Below the pieces are notes generated by a model. It saw nothing but the letters and a program-made list of their open reading frames with translations, was not told the DNA's origin and did not search any database. Below are positions 25,186 to 35,671 of a stretch of DNA of 64,000 nucleotides, in pieces (positions within the stretch are counted from its first letter, which is position 1; every line of letters starts with the position of its first letter). A program made the position numbers and the translations under genes. This stretch comes from Eriocheir sinensis (Eukaryota > Arthropoda > Malacostraca > Decapoda > Varunidae), in the NCBI RefSeq assembly GCF_024679095.1, contig NW_026111742.1:223501-287500 (forward strand). Reading direction: 5' to 3'.

Positions 25186-26020
25186 TGTCTGTTGTTGTGT
25201 GTGTGTGCCCGGGGATGGTGTCTGTTGTTGTGTGTGTGTGCCCGGCGGTGGTGTCTGTTGTTGTGTGTGTGTGTCCGGCGGTGGTGTGTGTTGTTGTGTG
25301 TGTGTGCCCGGCGGTGGTGTCTGTTGTTGTGTGTGTGTGCCCGGCGGTGGTGTCTGTTGTTGTGTGCCTGTGCCCGGCGGTGGTATTTGTTGTTGTGTGT
25401 GTGCCCGGCGGTTGTGTTTGTTGTTGTGTGTGTGCCCGGCGGTGGTGTCTGTTGTTGTGTGTGTGTGCCCGGCGGTGGTGTCTGTTGTTGTGTGTGTGTA
25501 CCCGGCGGTGGTGTCTGTTGTTGTGTGTGTGTGCCCGGCGGTGGTGTCTGTTGTTGTGTGTGTGTGTCAGGCGGTGGTGTCTGTTGTTGTGTGTGTGTGT
25601 GTGTGCCCGGTGGTGGTGTCTGTTGTTGTGTGTGCGTGTGCCCAGCGGTAGTGTGTGTTGTTGTGTGTGTGCCCGGCGGTGGTGTGTGTGTTGGTGTGTG
25701 TGTGCCCGGGGGTGTTGTTTCTGGTGGTGTGTGTGTTCCCGGCGGTGGTGTCTGTGATGTGTGTGTGCCCGGCGGTGGTGTCTGTTGTTGTGTGCCCGGG
25801 GGTGGTGTGTGGTGTTGTGTGTGTGTGCCTGGCGGTGGTGTTTGTTGTGGTGTGTGTGTGCCCGGCGGTGGTGTCTGTTGTTCTGTGTGTATACCCGGCG
25901 GTGGTGTCTGTTGTTCTGTGTGTGTTCCTGGCGGTGGTGTCTGTTGTTCTGTGTGTGCCCGACGGTGGTGTCTGTTGTTCTGTGTGTGTACCCGGCGGTG
26001 ATGTCTCTTGTTCTATGTAG

Positions 26021-26238
26021 GGTAGGCGGTGGCCGAAGTGATAGCGTACTGGAACCACATTCGCCGCGTGATGGACGGGCAGCATGAGCCAATGCAAGAT
26101 GGCGCCACTATAAACACTCGCCTGCGCCAGAACGGGCTGGGCCGACCATCAGGCCCCACCTGGAAGAAGCCTTGGGCCGACCATCAGGGCCCACCGGGAA
26201 GATGCCTACCGGCGCAATAGGCAACAACGTAAAAAAAA
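26021..26238 (+). mobile_element. tRNA-derived SINE, internally shortened, at the border of two arrays
   Basis: The element has a tRNA-like 5' part (box-A-like TGGCCGAAGTGATAGCG at about 26030), then a body shared with the SINE at 33803-34162 (GCAGCATGAGCCAATGCAAG, then GATGGCGCCACTATAAACAC). The tail repeats a GGGCCGACCATCAGG motif twice and ends in CAACGTAAAAAAAA. The middle of the body present in the other copy (about 33870-33990) is missing, and the B box is degenerate. The left flank is the last minisatellite unit. The right flank is the 120-bp satellite, resuming at GGTGGCACTCTC. The A-rich end gives plus orientation. Confidence 0.75.
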
Positions 26239-28085
26239 GGTGGCACTCTCTGGCTCAGTGCGAAGGAGTCAAAAGATGTCATGTGCTGCAGAGAGGCTTG
26301 GAGGTGTTATAACTATGCTAGGTAAAAGCTGGACCGCACTAATCTGACCCTGTAGGAAGGTGGCACTCTCTGGCTCTGTGCTAGTGAATCAGGTGTCATG
26401 TACTGCAGAGAGGCTTTGATGTATTATAACTATGCTAGTGAAATGCTGGACTACACTAATCTGACCCTGTAGGAATGTGAAGGTGTAGGAAGGTGGCATT
26501 CTCTGGCTCTGTGCTAGGGAATCATATGTCATGTGCTGCAGGGAGGCTTGGAGGTGTCATAACTATGCTAGTGTAAGGCTGGACTGCACTAATATGACCC
26601 TGTAGGAAAATGAAGGTGTAGGAAGGTGGCACTCTGTTGCTCAGTGCTAGGGAATATATAGTGTCATGTGCTGCAGAGAGGCTTTGAGGTGTTATAACTA
26701 TGCTATTGAAAGGCTTGACTGCACTAATCTGACCCTGTAGGAAGGAGAAGCTTTAGGAAGGTGGCACTCTCAGGATCAGTGCTAGGGAATCAGGAGGTGT
26801 CATGTGCTGCAGAGTGGCATGGTGGTGTTATAATTATGTCAGCGAAAGGCTGGACTACACTAATCTGACCCTGTAGGTAGGTTAAGGTGTAGGAAGGTGG
26901 CATTTTCTGTCTCAGTGCTAGGGAATCAGCAGGTGTCATGTGCTGCAGAGTAGCTTAGAGGTGTTATAACTATGCTAGTGGAAGGCTGGACTGCACTAAT
27001 CTGACCCTGTAGGTAGGTCAAGGTGTAGGAAGGTGGCATTTTCTGTCTCAGTGCTTGGGAATCAGAAGGTGTCATGTGCTGCAGAGTAGCTTAGAGGTGT
27101 TATAACTATGCTAGTGGAAGGCTGCACTGCATTATTCTGACCCTGTAGGAAGGTGACATTATCTGTCTCAGTGCTAGGGAATCAGAAGGTGTCATGTGCT
27201 GCAGGGAGGCTTGGAGGTGTTACAAATATGCTAGTGAAGGCTCGACTGCATTATTCTGACCCTGTAGGAAGGTGTCACTCTCTGGCTCAGTGATAGGGAA
27301 TCAGAAGGTGTCATGTACTGCAGAGAAGCTTCGAGGTGTTATAACTATGTTAGTGAAATGCTAGACTGACTAGTCTGACCCAGTAGGAAGGTGAGTTGTA
27401 GGATGGTGGCACTCTCAAGCTTTGTGCTTGGGAATTATGAGGTGTCATGCGCTGCAGAAAGCCTCATCTGGCTCTCTAGATAGGTGGCACCCTCTGTCTC
27501 AGTTTTAGGGAGTTAGAAGGTGTCTTGTGCTGCAGATAGGCTTGGAGGTGTTATATCCATGCTAGTGAAAGGCTGGATTGCACTAGTCTGACCCTGGAGG
27601 AAGGTGAAGGTGTAGGAAGGTGGCACTCACAAGCTCAGTGCTAGGGAATCAGAAGGTGTCATGTGCTGCATAGAGGCGTGGAGATGTTTTAACTATGCTA
27701 GTGAAAGGCTGAACTGCACTAATCTGTCCATGTGGAAAGGTGAAGGTGTAGTAAGGTGGCACTCTCAAGCTTTATGGTAGGGAATCAGAAGGAGTCATGT
27801 GCTGTAGAGAGGCTTGGGGGTGTTATAAATATGCTAGTGAAAGACTGGACTGCACTAACCTGGCCCTGTAGGACGGTGCAGCAGTAGGAAGGTGGCACTC
27901 TCTGGCTCATTGCAAGGAAATCCGGTGTCATGACCTGCAGAGAGCATTTGAGTTGTTATAACTATGCTAATGAAAAGCTGGACTACACTCATATGGCACT
28001 GTAGGTAGGTGGCACTCTCTGGCTCAGTGCTAAGGAATCAGAAGGTGTCACGTGCTGCAGAGAGTATTGGAGGTGTTACACCTAT
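26237..28085 (+). repeat. 120/137-bp satellite array, segment 1
   Basis: Diverged tandem units read, in order, GTAGGAAGGTGGCACTCTC, CTCAGTGCTAGGGAATCAG, GGTGTCATGTGCTGCAGAGA, GGAGGTGTTATAACTATGC, TAGTGAAAGGCTGGACTGCA, CTAATCTGACCCT. The unit is about 120 bp, or about 136-137 bp when the leading GTAGGAAGGTG stretch is doubled (AAGGTGTAGGAAGG). Most units contain CTGCAG. The segment ends in GGTGTTACACCTAT, where a LINE tail begins. No gene is seen. Confidence 0.93.
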
Positions 28086-31000
28086 TTTATTTTTTTTTTT
28101 TTTTACAGCAAAGGAGACAGCTCAAGGGCAAAAAAAAAAAAAAAAAAAAAAAAAAGCCCGCTACTCGCTGCTCCTAAAAAGAATCCAAAGACGTGGCCGA
28201 AAGATAAGTCAGTTTCGGGAGGAGAGGTGTCCTGATACCCTCCTCTTGAAAGAGTTCAAGTCGTAGGCAGGAGGAAATACAGATGAAGGAAGATTGTTCC
28301 AGAGTTTACCAGCGTGAGGGATGAAAGAGTGAAGATGCTGGTTAACTCTTGCATAAGGGGTTTGGACAGTATATGGATGAGCATGAGTAGAAAGTCGAGT
28401 GCAGCGGGGCCGCGGGAGGGGGGGAGGCATGCAGTTAGCAAGTTCAGAAGAGCAGTCAGCGTGGAAATATCGATAGAAGATAGAAAGAGAGGCAACATTG
28501 CGGCGGAATTTAAGAGGTAGAAGACTATCAGTATGAGGAGGAGAGCTGATGAGACGAAGAGCCTTTGCCTCCACTCTGTCCAGAAGAGCTGTGAGAGTGG
28601 AGCCCCCCCACACATGAGATGCATACTCCATACGAGGGCGGACAAGGCCCCTGTATATGGACAGCAACTGTGCAGGGGAGAAGAACTGGCGGAGACGGTA
28701 CAGAACGCCCAGCCTCGAGGAAGCTGATTTAGTAAGAGATGAGATATGAAGTTTCCAGTTGAGATTTTGAGTTAAGGATAGACCGAGGATGTTTAGTGTT
28801 GAGGAAGGTGATAGCTGGGTGTTGTCAAAGAATATGGGATAGTTGTTTGGAAGATTGTGTCGAGTGGATAGGTGGAGAAACTGTGATTTTGAGGCGTTGA
28901 AGGACACCAGGTTCGTCTTGCCCCAATCGGAAATAATAGTAAGGTCTGAGGCTAAGCGTTCTGCAGCCTCCAGCCTTGAGTCGTTAAGTTCCTGAAGGGT
29001 GGGTCTTCTATTAAAAGAAGTTGAATAACGCAGAGTGGAATCATCGGCGTAGGAATGGATAGGACAGTTCGTTTTGGAAAGAAGATCATCAATGAACAAC
29101 AGAAAAGAGGAGATAGGACAGAACCCTGTGGGACACCACTGTTAATAAATTTAGGGGAAGAACAGTGACCGTCTACCACGGCAGAAATAGAACGGTCAGA
29201 AAGGAAACTGGAGATAAAGGTACAGAGAGAAGGGTAGAAACCGTAGGAGGGTAGTTTAGAAAGCAAAGATTTGTGCCAGACCCTATCAAAAGCTTTTGAT
29301 ATGTCCAGCGCAATAGCAAAAGTTTCACCGAAACGGCTAAGAGAGGATGACCAAGAGTCAGTTAAGGCTAGGAGATCACCAGTAGAACGCCCTTGCGGAA
29401 CCCATACTGGCGATCAGATAGAAGGTCAGAAGTGGAAAGGTGCTTTTGAATCTTACGGTTAAGGATTGATTCAAAAGCTTTAGATAGACAAGAAAGTAAA
29501 GCAATAGGACGGTAGTTTGAGGGATTGGAGCGGTCACCCTTCTTAGGTACAGGCTGTGTGAAGGCATACTTCCAGCAAGAAGGAAAGGTAGATGTTGACA
29601 GGCAGAGGCGAAAGAGTTTGACCAGGCAGGGTGACAGCATGGAGGCACAGTTTTTAAGGACAATAGGAGGCACTCCATCAGGTCCATAAGCATTCTGAGG
29701 ATTGAGGCCAGAGAGGGCATAGAAAACATCATTTTGAAGAATCTTTATAACAGGCATAAAGGAGTCAGAGGGGGATGAGTAGGAGGAATATGCCCAGAAT
29801 CGTCCAGAGTGGAGTTTTTAGAAAAAGTTTGAGAGAAGAGTTCAGCCTTAGAGATAGATGAGACGGCAGTGTTGCCGTCAGGACTGAGGAGTGGAGGGAA
29901 AGATGAAGAAGTGAAGTTGGAGGAGATGTTTTTGGCTAGATGCCAGAAATCACGGGAAGAGTTAGAGAAAGCAAGGTTTTGACATTTTCTATTAATGAAA
30001 GAATTTTTGGTTAGTCGGAGAATAGATTTGGCACGATTTCGGGCAGAAATGTAAAGTTCATAATTAGCATTAGTTTGAAGGCTCTGGTATCTTTTGTGAG
30101 CTACCTCTATCATTGACAGCACGAGAACAAGCGTGATTAAACCAAGGCTTTTTAGCGTGAGGAGTAGAGTAAGAACGAGGAATGTATGCCTCCATTCCAG
30201 AGACAATCACCTCTGTGATGCGCTGAGCACACAGAGGGTCTCTATCCTGGAAGCAATAATCATTCCACGGGAAATCGGACAAGTACATCCTCAGGTCGTC
30301 CCACCGAGCTGAAGCAAAATGCCAGAAGCATCGCCTCTTCGGTGGGTCCAGAGGATGTACAGGAGGGATAGGACAGGATGCAAAAATAAGATTGTGATCG
30401 GAGGAGCCCAACGGAGAGAACAGTTTGACAGAATAAGCAGAAGGGTTTGAGGTAAGGAAGAGGTCTAGAATGTTGGGCCGATCTCCAAGACGGTCAGGAA
30501 TACGTGTGAGGTGCTGGACCAACTGCTCTAGGTCGTTGAGGATAGCAAAGTTGTAGGTTCACCAGGATGGTCAGTGAAAGAGGATGAAAGCCAAAGCTGG
30601 TGGTGAGGATGGAGATTTCAGCGAAGGGAGAGTGGGTCAAGATGTGCTCCACTTTAGAATTCAAATAGTCAAAGAATTTTACATAGTTGGTAGAGTTAGG
30701 TGAGAGATAAACAGCACAGATGTATTTAGTAATAGAATGACAGTGAAGTCTTAACCAGATGGTGGAAAATTCAGAAGAGTCAAGGTCGTGGGCACGAGAG
30801 CAAGTGATGTCGTTGCGCACGTAGGCGCAACATCCAGCTTTGGATTGAAATTTAGGATAGAGATAGTAGGAGGAACAGAGTAGAGATTGCTGTCAGTAGC
30901 CTCAGAAACCTGTGTTTCAGTAAGGAAGAGAAGGTGAGGTGAGGTTAGAGGGAGGAGATGATGTTCCACAGAATGAAAATTAGAGCGAAGACCGCGAATG

Positions 31001-31210
31001 TTGCAGAAATTGAGAAGAAAGAGGTTCGAGGAGTTATCAAGACACCTCTCGGGTCAGGTCGGCAGCCAGAGTCCTCCCCTGGGGGGGGGAATGGTCCCCC
31101 ACTGGGGGACCGAGGTGATAAATTTTGAGCTTTTTTTTTTGAATTTTGATTGGAAAAAGGTATGTATTATGTGAATGTGTGTAGGTGTGGATAAAGAGAG
31201 GATCTGTCTT
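28086..31210 (-). mobile_element. Jockey-like non-LTR retrotransposon, copy J1
   Basis: This is a LINE read on the minus strand. It runs from 31210 (5' side) through endonuclease and reverse transcriptase relics to a 3' tail that appears on the plus strand as the T-run 28086-28104. A second homopolymer (A on the plus strand) lies at 28130-28155 in the 3' UTR. At the 3' end the satellite stops at ACTAT-equivalent CCTAT, and beyond the 5' end it resumes with TAGTGAAAGG at 31211. The insertion therefore sits inside one satellite unit with only about 2 bp unaccounted for. ORF1 (gag-like) is not seen: the endonuclease starts close to the 5' end, so the copy is probably 5'-truncated. It is the longest copy of this family in the window. 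Confidence 0.9.
28209..30990 (-). pseudogene. Jockey-like LINE ORF2 relic: APE endonuclease + reverse transcriptase
   Basis: In the family this protein nicks target DNA with an APE-type endonuclease and copies its own RNA by target-primed reverse transcription. Visible parts on the minus strand are as follows. The endonuclease start, with FLTETQVSEA, lies near 30900. The endonuclease end, with SSDHNLI (SDH-type motif), lies near 30400. Fingers carry AYGPDGVPPIVLK and NYRPIALLSCLSKAFESIL (29757-29368). GVPQGSVLSPL lies at about 29130. The catalytic SYADDST box is at about 29045, and a long thumb/C-terminal region runs to 28209. The frame is broken near 29390, 29100 and 30500-30600. The place where such endonucleases normally carry a GDFN motif (about 30600) is deleted. 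It is non-functional. Confidence 0.85.
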
Positions 31211-33031
31211 TAGTGAAAGGCTGGACTGCACATCTAACTATGTAGAAGGAGAAGGTTGAGAAAGGTGGCACTTCAAGCTCAGGTGGAATTAGCTAACTAT
31301 GTAGGAAGGAGAAAGGGAAGGTGGTCATCAGCTCAGTGTCAGTGTAGGGAAGGTGTCATGTGCTGCTGAGAGGCTTGGAGGTGTTATAACTATGCTAATG
31401 AAAGGGTCGACTACACTAATCTGACCCTTTTGGAAAGTGGCACTATCTGGCTCTGTGCTAGGGAATCAGAAGGTGTCATGTGCTGCTGAGAGGCTTGGAT
31501 GAGTTATAACTATGCATGTGAAAGGATGTACAGCACTAATCTGAACCAATAGGAAGGTGGCACTCTCAAGCTCTTTGCTTGGGAATCAGAAGGTGGTATG
31601 TGCTGCAGAGAAGCTTGGAGGTGTTATAACTATGCTAGTGAAAGGATGTACAGCACTAATCTGACTTAATAGGAAGGTGGCAATCTCAAGCTCTGTGCTA
31701 GGGAATCAGAAGGTGGTATGTGCTGCAGAGAGGCTTGGATGTGTTATAACTATGCATGTGAAAGGATGTACAGCACTAATCTGACCCAATAGGAAGGTGG
31801 CACTCTCAAGCTCTGTGCTAGGAAATCAGAAGGTGGCATGTGCTGCAGAGAGGCTGGGAGGTGTTATAACTATACATATGAAAGGCTGGATTGATCTGAT
31901 CTAATTTGTCCCTGAAGGAAGGTGAAGGTGTAGGAAGATGGCATTCTCTGGCTCAGTGCTAGGGAATCAGAAGGTCGTATGTGGTGCAGAGAGGCTTGGA
32001 GGTGTTTGAACTATTCTAGTGAAAGACTCTATCCCACTAATCTGACCCTGTAGGAAGGGGGCACTTTCTGGCTCAGTGCGTAGGAATCAGAAGCTGTAAT
32101 GTGCTGCATACAGGTTTGTAGGTGTTATAACTATGCTTAAGAAAGGCTGAACTGCACTAATATGACAGTGTGGGAAGGTGAAAGTGTAGGAGGGTGAAGC
32201 TCTGTGCTAGGGAATCAGAAGGTGTCATGTGCTGCAGAGAGGCATAGTTGTGTTATAACTATGCTAGTGAAAAGCTGTACAGCACTAATCTGACCCAATA
32301 GGAAGGTGACACTCTCAAGCGCTGTGCTAAGGAATCAGAAGGTGGCATGTGCTGCAGAGAGGCTTGGCGGTGTTATTACTATGCTAGTGAAAGGCTGGGC
32401 TGCACTAATTTGACACAGTAGGAGGGTTAAGGTGTAGGAAGGTGGCTCTGGCTTGGAGCTAGGGAATCAGTTGTCATGTGCCGCATAGAGGCTTCGAGGT
32501 GTTATAACTATGCTCGTGAAAGGCTGGACTGCACTAATCTGACCCTGTAGAAAAGTGACTCTGCAGGAAGGTGGCAATCTCGAAGTCTTTGCTAGGGAGT
32601 CAGGTGTCATATGATGCAGAGAGGCATGGGGTTGTTATAATTATGCTAGTGAAAGGCTGTACTGCACTAATCTGAGCCAGTAGGAAGGTGGCACTCTCAA
32701 GCTCAGTGCTAGGGAATCAGGTGTCATGTGCTGCAGAATGGCGTGGAGGTGTTATAACAATGCTACTGAAAGGCTGGAGTGCACTAATCTGACCCTGTAG
32801 AAAGGTGAAGGCGTAGGAAGGTGGTACTCTCTGCCTTAGTGCTAGGGTGTCAGGAGGAGATATGTGCTGCAGAGTCTTGTAGGTGTTATAACTAAGCTAG
32901 TGAAAGGCTGGACTGCACTAATCTGACCCTGCAAGAAGGTAAAGGTGTAGGAATGTGGCACTCTGAAGGTCTGTGGTAGGGAATCAGAAGGTGTCATGTG
33001 CTGCAGAGCGGCTTGGAGGTGTTATAACTAT
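31211..33031 (+). repeat. 120/137-bp satellite array, segment 2
   Basis: The same satellite in the same orientation continues after the J1 insertion, starting at TAGTGAAAGGCTGG. The first 150 bp (31211-31360) are unusually diverged, with shortened units. The rest has ordinary units with CTGCAG. It ends in GGAGGTGTTATAACTAT, directly abutting the tail of LINE copy J2. No gene is seen. Confidence 0.93.
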
Positions 33032-33802
33032 TTTTTTTACAACAAATGAGACAGCTCAAGGGTAAAGTAAGCAATAATAAAAAAGCCCGCTACTCGCTGC
33101 TCACAAAAGAATCCAAGAGGTGGCCGAAAGAGAGGTCAATTTCGGGAGGAGAGGTTTTCAAGTCGTAGGCAGGAGGACATACAAAAGAAGTAGGATTGTT
33201 CCAGAGTTTACCCACGTGAGAGATAAAAGAGTGATTATGCTGGTTAACTCTTGCATAAGGGGTTTGGTCAGTATAGGGATGACCATGAGTAGAAAGTCGG
33301 GTGCACCGGGGCCGCGGGATGGGGGGAGGCAAGCAGTTAGCAAGTTCAGAAGAGCAGTCAGCCTGAAAATATCGATAGAAGATAGGAAGGGAGGCAACAT
33401 TGCGGCGGAAATTAAGAGGTCGAAGACTATCAGTATGAGGAGGAGAGCTGATGAGACGAAGAGCCTTAGACTCCACTCTGTCCAAGAGAGCTGTGTGAGT
33501 AGAGCCCCAACACACATGAGATGCATACTCCATACGAGTTCGAACAATGCCACTGTATATGGATAGCATGTGTGCGGGGGAGAATAACTGGCGGAGACGA
33601 TACAGAACGCCCAACTTTGAAGAAGTTGATTTAGTGAGAGACGAGATGTAAAGTTTTCAGTTAAGATTTTGAGTTGAGGATAGACCGATGATGTTTAGTG
33701 TTGAAGATGGTGACAGCTGAGTGTTGTCGAATAATCAGGGTAAGGGTGTTTGGAAGATTGCGTCGAGTTGATAAGTGGATAAATTGTGTTTTTGATGCAC
33801 TA

Positions 33803-34162
33803 CAGAGGCGGTGGCTGAACGGATAGCGAGACGGTCCCGCGTTTAGGAAGACACGAGTTCGATCCCCGACTGATGCTACCAAGCTAGGATTTTTCAGCGG
33901 CCGCCGACTGGCTTAAAACTACCCACATGCTGTCCAGAAGACCACCTATCAACCCGGACTCCAGATTCTAGGATTAAAGATGAGCTCCGGGAGGGCAGCA
34001 TGAGCCAATGCAAGATGGCGCCACTATAAACACTCGCCTGTGCCAGAACGGGCTGGGCCGACCATCAGGACCCACTGGGAAGAAGCCTTGGACCGACCAT
34101 CAGGATCCGGCAGGAAGAAGCCTACCGCCGTAATAGGCCGCGACGTAAAAAAAAAAAAAAAA
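33803..34162 (+). mobile_element. tRNA-derived SINE nested in LINE J2 (most complete copy)
   Basis: The element is about 360 bp: a tRNA-like head with A and B boxes (33806-33880), a unique body including CAGCATGAGCCAATGCAAG and GATGGCGCCACTATAAACAC (about 33993-34040), then two tandem GACCGACCATCAGGA-type tail repeats, GCCTACCGCCGTAATAGGCC and a terminal A-run (34147-34162). The 3' part matches the 3' end of the L2-like LINE at 52333-53400, which suggests that LINE's enzyme mobilised it. The flanks share only GCAC, so a clear target-site duplication is not proven. It is non-coding, and the short frames across the tail are chance. Confidence 0.88.
33812..33866 (+). promoter_or_regulatory. Internal Pol III promoter (A and B boxes) of the SINE
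   Basis: TGGCTGAACGG at 33812-33822 fits the tRNA A-box pattern, and GAGTTCGATCC at 33855-33865 fits the B box. Their spacing of roughly 40 bp is tRNA-like. This type of internal promoter drives RNA polymerase III transcription of tRNA-derived SINEs. The preceding GGCGGTGGC occurs in both SINE heads and resembles the minisatellite core. Confidence 0.78.
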
Positions 34163-35053
34163 GTGCACAAGGTTCCTTTTACCCCACTCGGAAATGTTAG
34201 TAAGGTCTGAGGTTAAGCGTTCTGCAGCCTCCAGCTTGGAGTCATGTAATTCCTGTTAAGAGAGTTCTCTATTGAAAGAAATTGAATAATGCAGAGTGGA
34301 GTCATCAGCGTATGAGTGGATAGGACAGTTTGTTATGGAAAGAAGATCATTGAAGAATAACAGGAGGATAGTGGGTGATAGGACAGAGCCCTGTGGAACA
34401 TCAATGTTAATAAGTTCCTGAGAACAGTGACCGTCTACCACCGCAGAGATAGAACGGCCGGAAAGTAGACTAGAGATAAAGGAACAGAGAGAAGGATAGA
34501 ATCCGAAAGAGGTCAGTTTAGAAAGCAAAGACTTGTGAAAGACTCTATCGAGTGTTTTCGATATGTCTAGCGCAACATAGAAAGTTTCACCGAAACGGCT
34601 AAGAAAAGATGACCAAGAATCAGTTAAGAGAGCAAGAAGATCGCCAGTAGAACGCCCCATGTGGAACCCATACCGGCGGTCAGATAGAAGATTAAAAGTG
34701 GAAAGGTGCTTTTGAATCTTCCGGTTAAGGATTGATTCAAAAGCTTTAGATACACAGGAAAGTAAAGCTATAGGGCGGTCGTTTGAGGGATTGGAACGGT
34801 CACCCTTCCTAGGCACAGGCTGTGCGAAGGCGTACTTCCAGCTGGAAGGAAAGGTAAATGTTGATAGGCAGAGGCGAGAGAGTTTGACCAGGTACTGTTT
34901 TTACGGACAATAGGAGACACTCTAACAGGTCCATAAGCCTTCTGAGAGTTGAGGTCAGAGAGGGCATAGAAAACATCATTCCTAAAAATCCTAATAACAG
35001 GCATAAAGGAGTAGGAGGGGGGATGAGTAAGAGGAATATGTCCAAGATCACCC

Positions 35054-35671
35054 GCACTAATCTGACCCTATAGGAAAGTGTCACTCTAAAGCTCAGTGCT
35101 AGGGAATCAGAAGGTGTCATGTGCTGCAGAGAGGCTTGGAGGTGTTATAATTATGATAGTGAACGACTGGACTGCACTAATCTCGCCCTCTAGGAAGGTG
35201 AAGTTGTAGGAAGGTGGCACTCTTTGGCTCAGTGCTAGGGAATCAAAAGGTCGTATGAGCTGCAGAGAGGCTAGGAGGTTTTGTAACTATGCTAGTGAAA
35301 GGCTTGACTTCACTAATCTCATCCTGTAGGAAGCTGGCACTGCCTCAGTGCTAGTTAATCAGGTGTCATGTGCTGCAGAGAGGCTTGGATGTGTTATAAC
35401 TATGCTAGTGTAAGCTGGACTGCACTAATCTGACCAGGTACGAAGGTGATTGTGTAGGAAGGTGGCACTCTCTGTCTCAGGGCTAGTGAATCAAAAATGA
35501 AGGTGTCATGTACTACATAGAGGCTTGGAGGTGTCATAACTATGCTAATGAAAGGCTGGACTGCACTTATCTGACCCTGTAGGAAAGTAAAGGTGTAGGA
35601 AGGTGGCACTTTCTGGCTCAGTGCTAGGGAATCAGGTGTCATGTGCTGCAGAGAGGCTTGGAGGTGTTATC
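35054..35671 (+). repeat. 120/137-bp satellite array, segment 3
   Basis: About five satellite units resume in mid-unit (GCACTAATCTGACCC) after J2 and end at GGAGGTGTTAT, where the gypsy relic starts. Unit structure and orientation match the other segments. No gene is seen. Confidence 0.92.

Larger units (their letters stand above)
1..26019 (+). repeat. 26-kb GT-rich minisatellite array, 33/31-bp unit
   Basis: The stretch is a tandem array whose unit has the core CCCGGCGGTGGTGTC, then TGTTGTTG, then a run of TG dinucleotides. The commonest period is 33 bp (for example successive CCCGG starts at 3144 and 3177). Units with one TG fewer are 31 bp, and occasional 29- or 35-bp units occur. By length there are about 800 units. 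The plus strand is almost devoid of A, so it lacks stop codons. Because 33 is divisible by 3, long spurious frames open on both strands with 11-residue periodicity, and each 31-bp unit shifts the frame. Point variants (CTCGG, TTCCCGG, GTACCCGG, TTCTG for TTGTG) mark sub-families. No mobile element interrupts it. The array starts before the window and ends at about 26019 against a SINE. Confidence 0.97.
33090..35004 (-). pseudogene. Reverse transcriptase relic of LINE copy J2
   Basis: Minus-strand remains include GDRSNPSN-RPIALLSC, YGFHMGRSTGDLLALL, VPQGSVLSPT and the catalytic SYADDSTLHY in one fairly long frame (34816-34256). A separate thumb/C-terminal frame (33614-33090) includes YRLRQLFSPA and CMEYASH-like sequence. 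The two halves are separated by the nested SINE and frame breaks. The endonuclease is absent because of 5' truncation. It has no coding capacity. Confidence 0.82.
33032..35053 (-). mobile_element. Jockey-like LINE copy J2, 5'-truncated, carrying a nested SINE
   Basis: It is the same family and orientation as J1. The 3' UTR (CAGCTCAAGG on plus at about 33051) and tail T-run at 33032-33038 follow the satellite sequence AACTAT, the same satellite base at which J1 ends. The 5' end is truncated relative to J1 (J1 position about 29800) and meets the satellite at GCACTAATCTGACCC (about 35055), so about 20 bp of the satellite unit is missing. The LINE is split by a plus-strand SINE at 33803-34162, which must be younger. 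Confidence 0.88.

Noticed and set aside
1..26019. CRISPR-like array of ~33-bp repeats
   Set aside because: The repeats are directly adjacent with no unique spacers, no cas genes are present, and the context is eukaryotic.
1..26019. Telomere or subtelomere repeat
   Set aside because: The unit is unrelated to the arthropod TTAGG repeat, and no TTAGG tract is present in the window.
26029..26220. Small protein frame (63 codons) next to the minisatellite
   Set aside because: It lies wholly in the SINE, and its repeated G-R-P-S-G-P-T pattern is just the translated tail repeat.
33806..33880. Functional tRNA gene
   Set aside because: A and B boxes are present, but the sequence continues into a SINE body with A-tail and no paired acceptor stem is evident. 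It is a SINE head.
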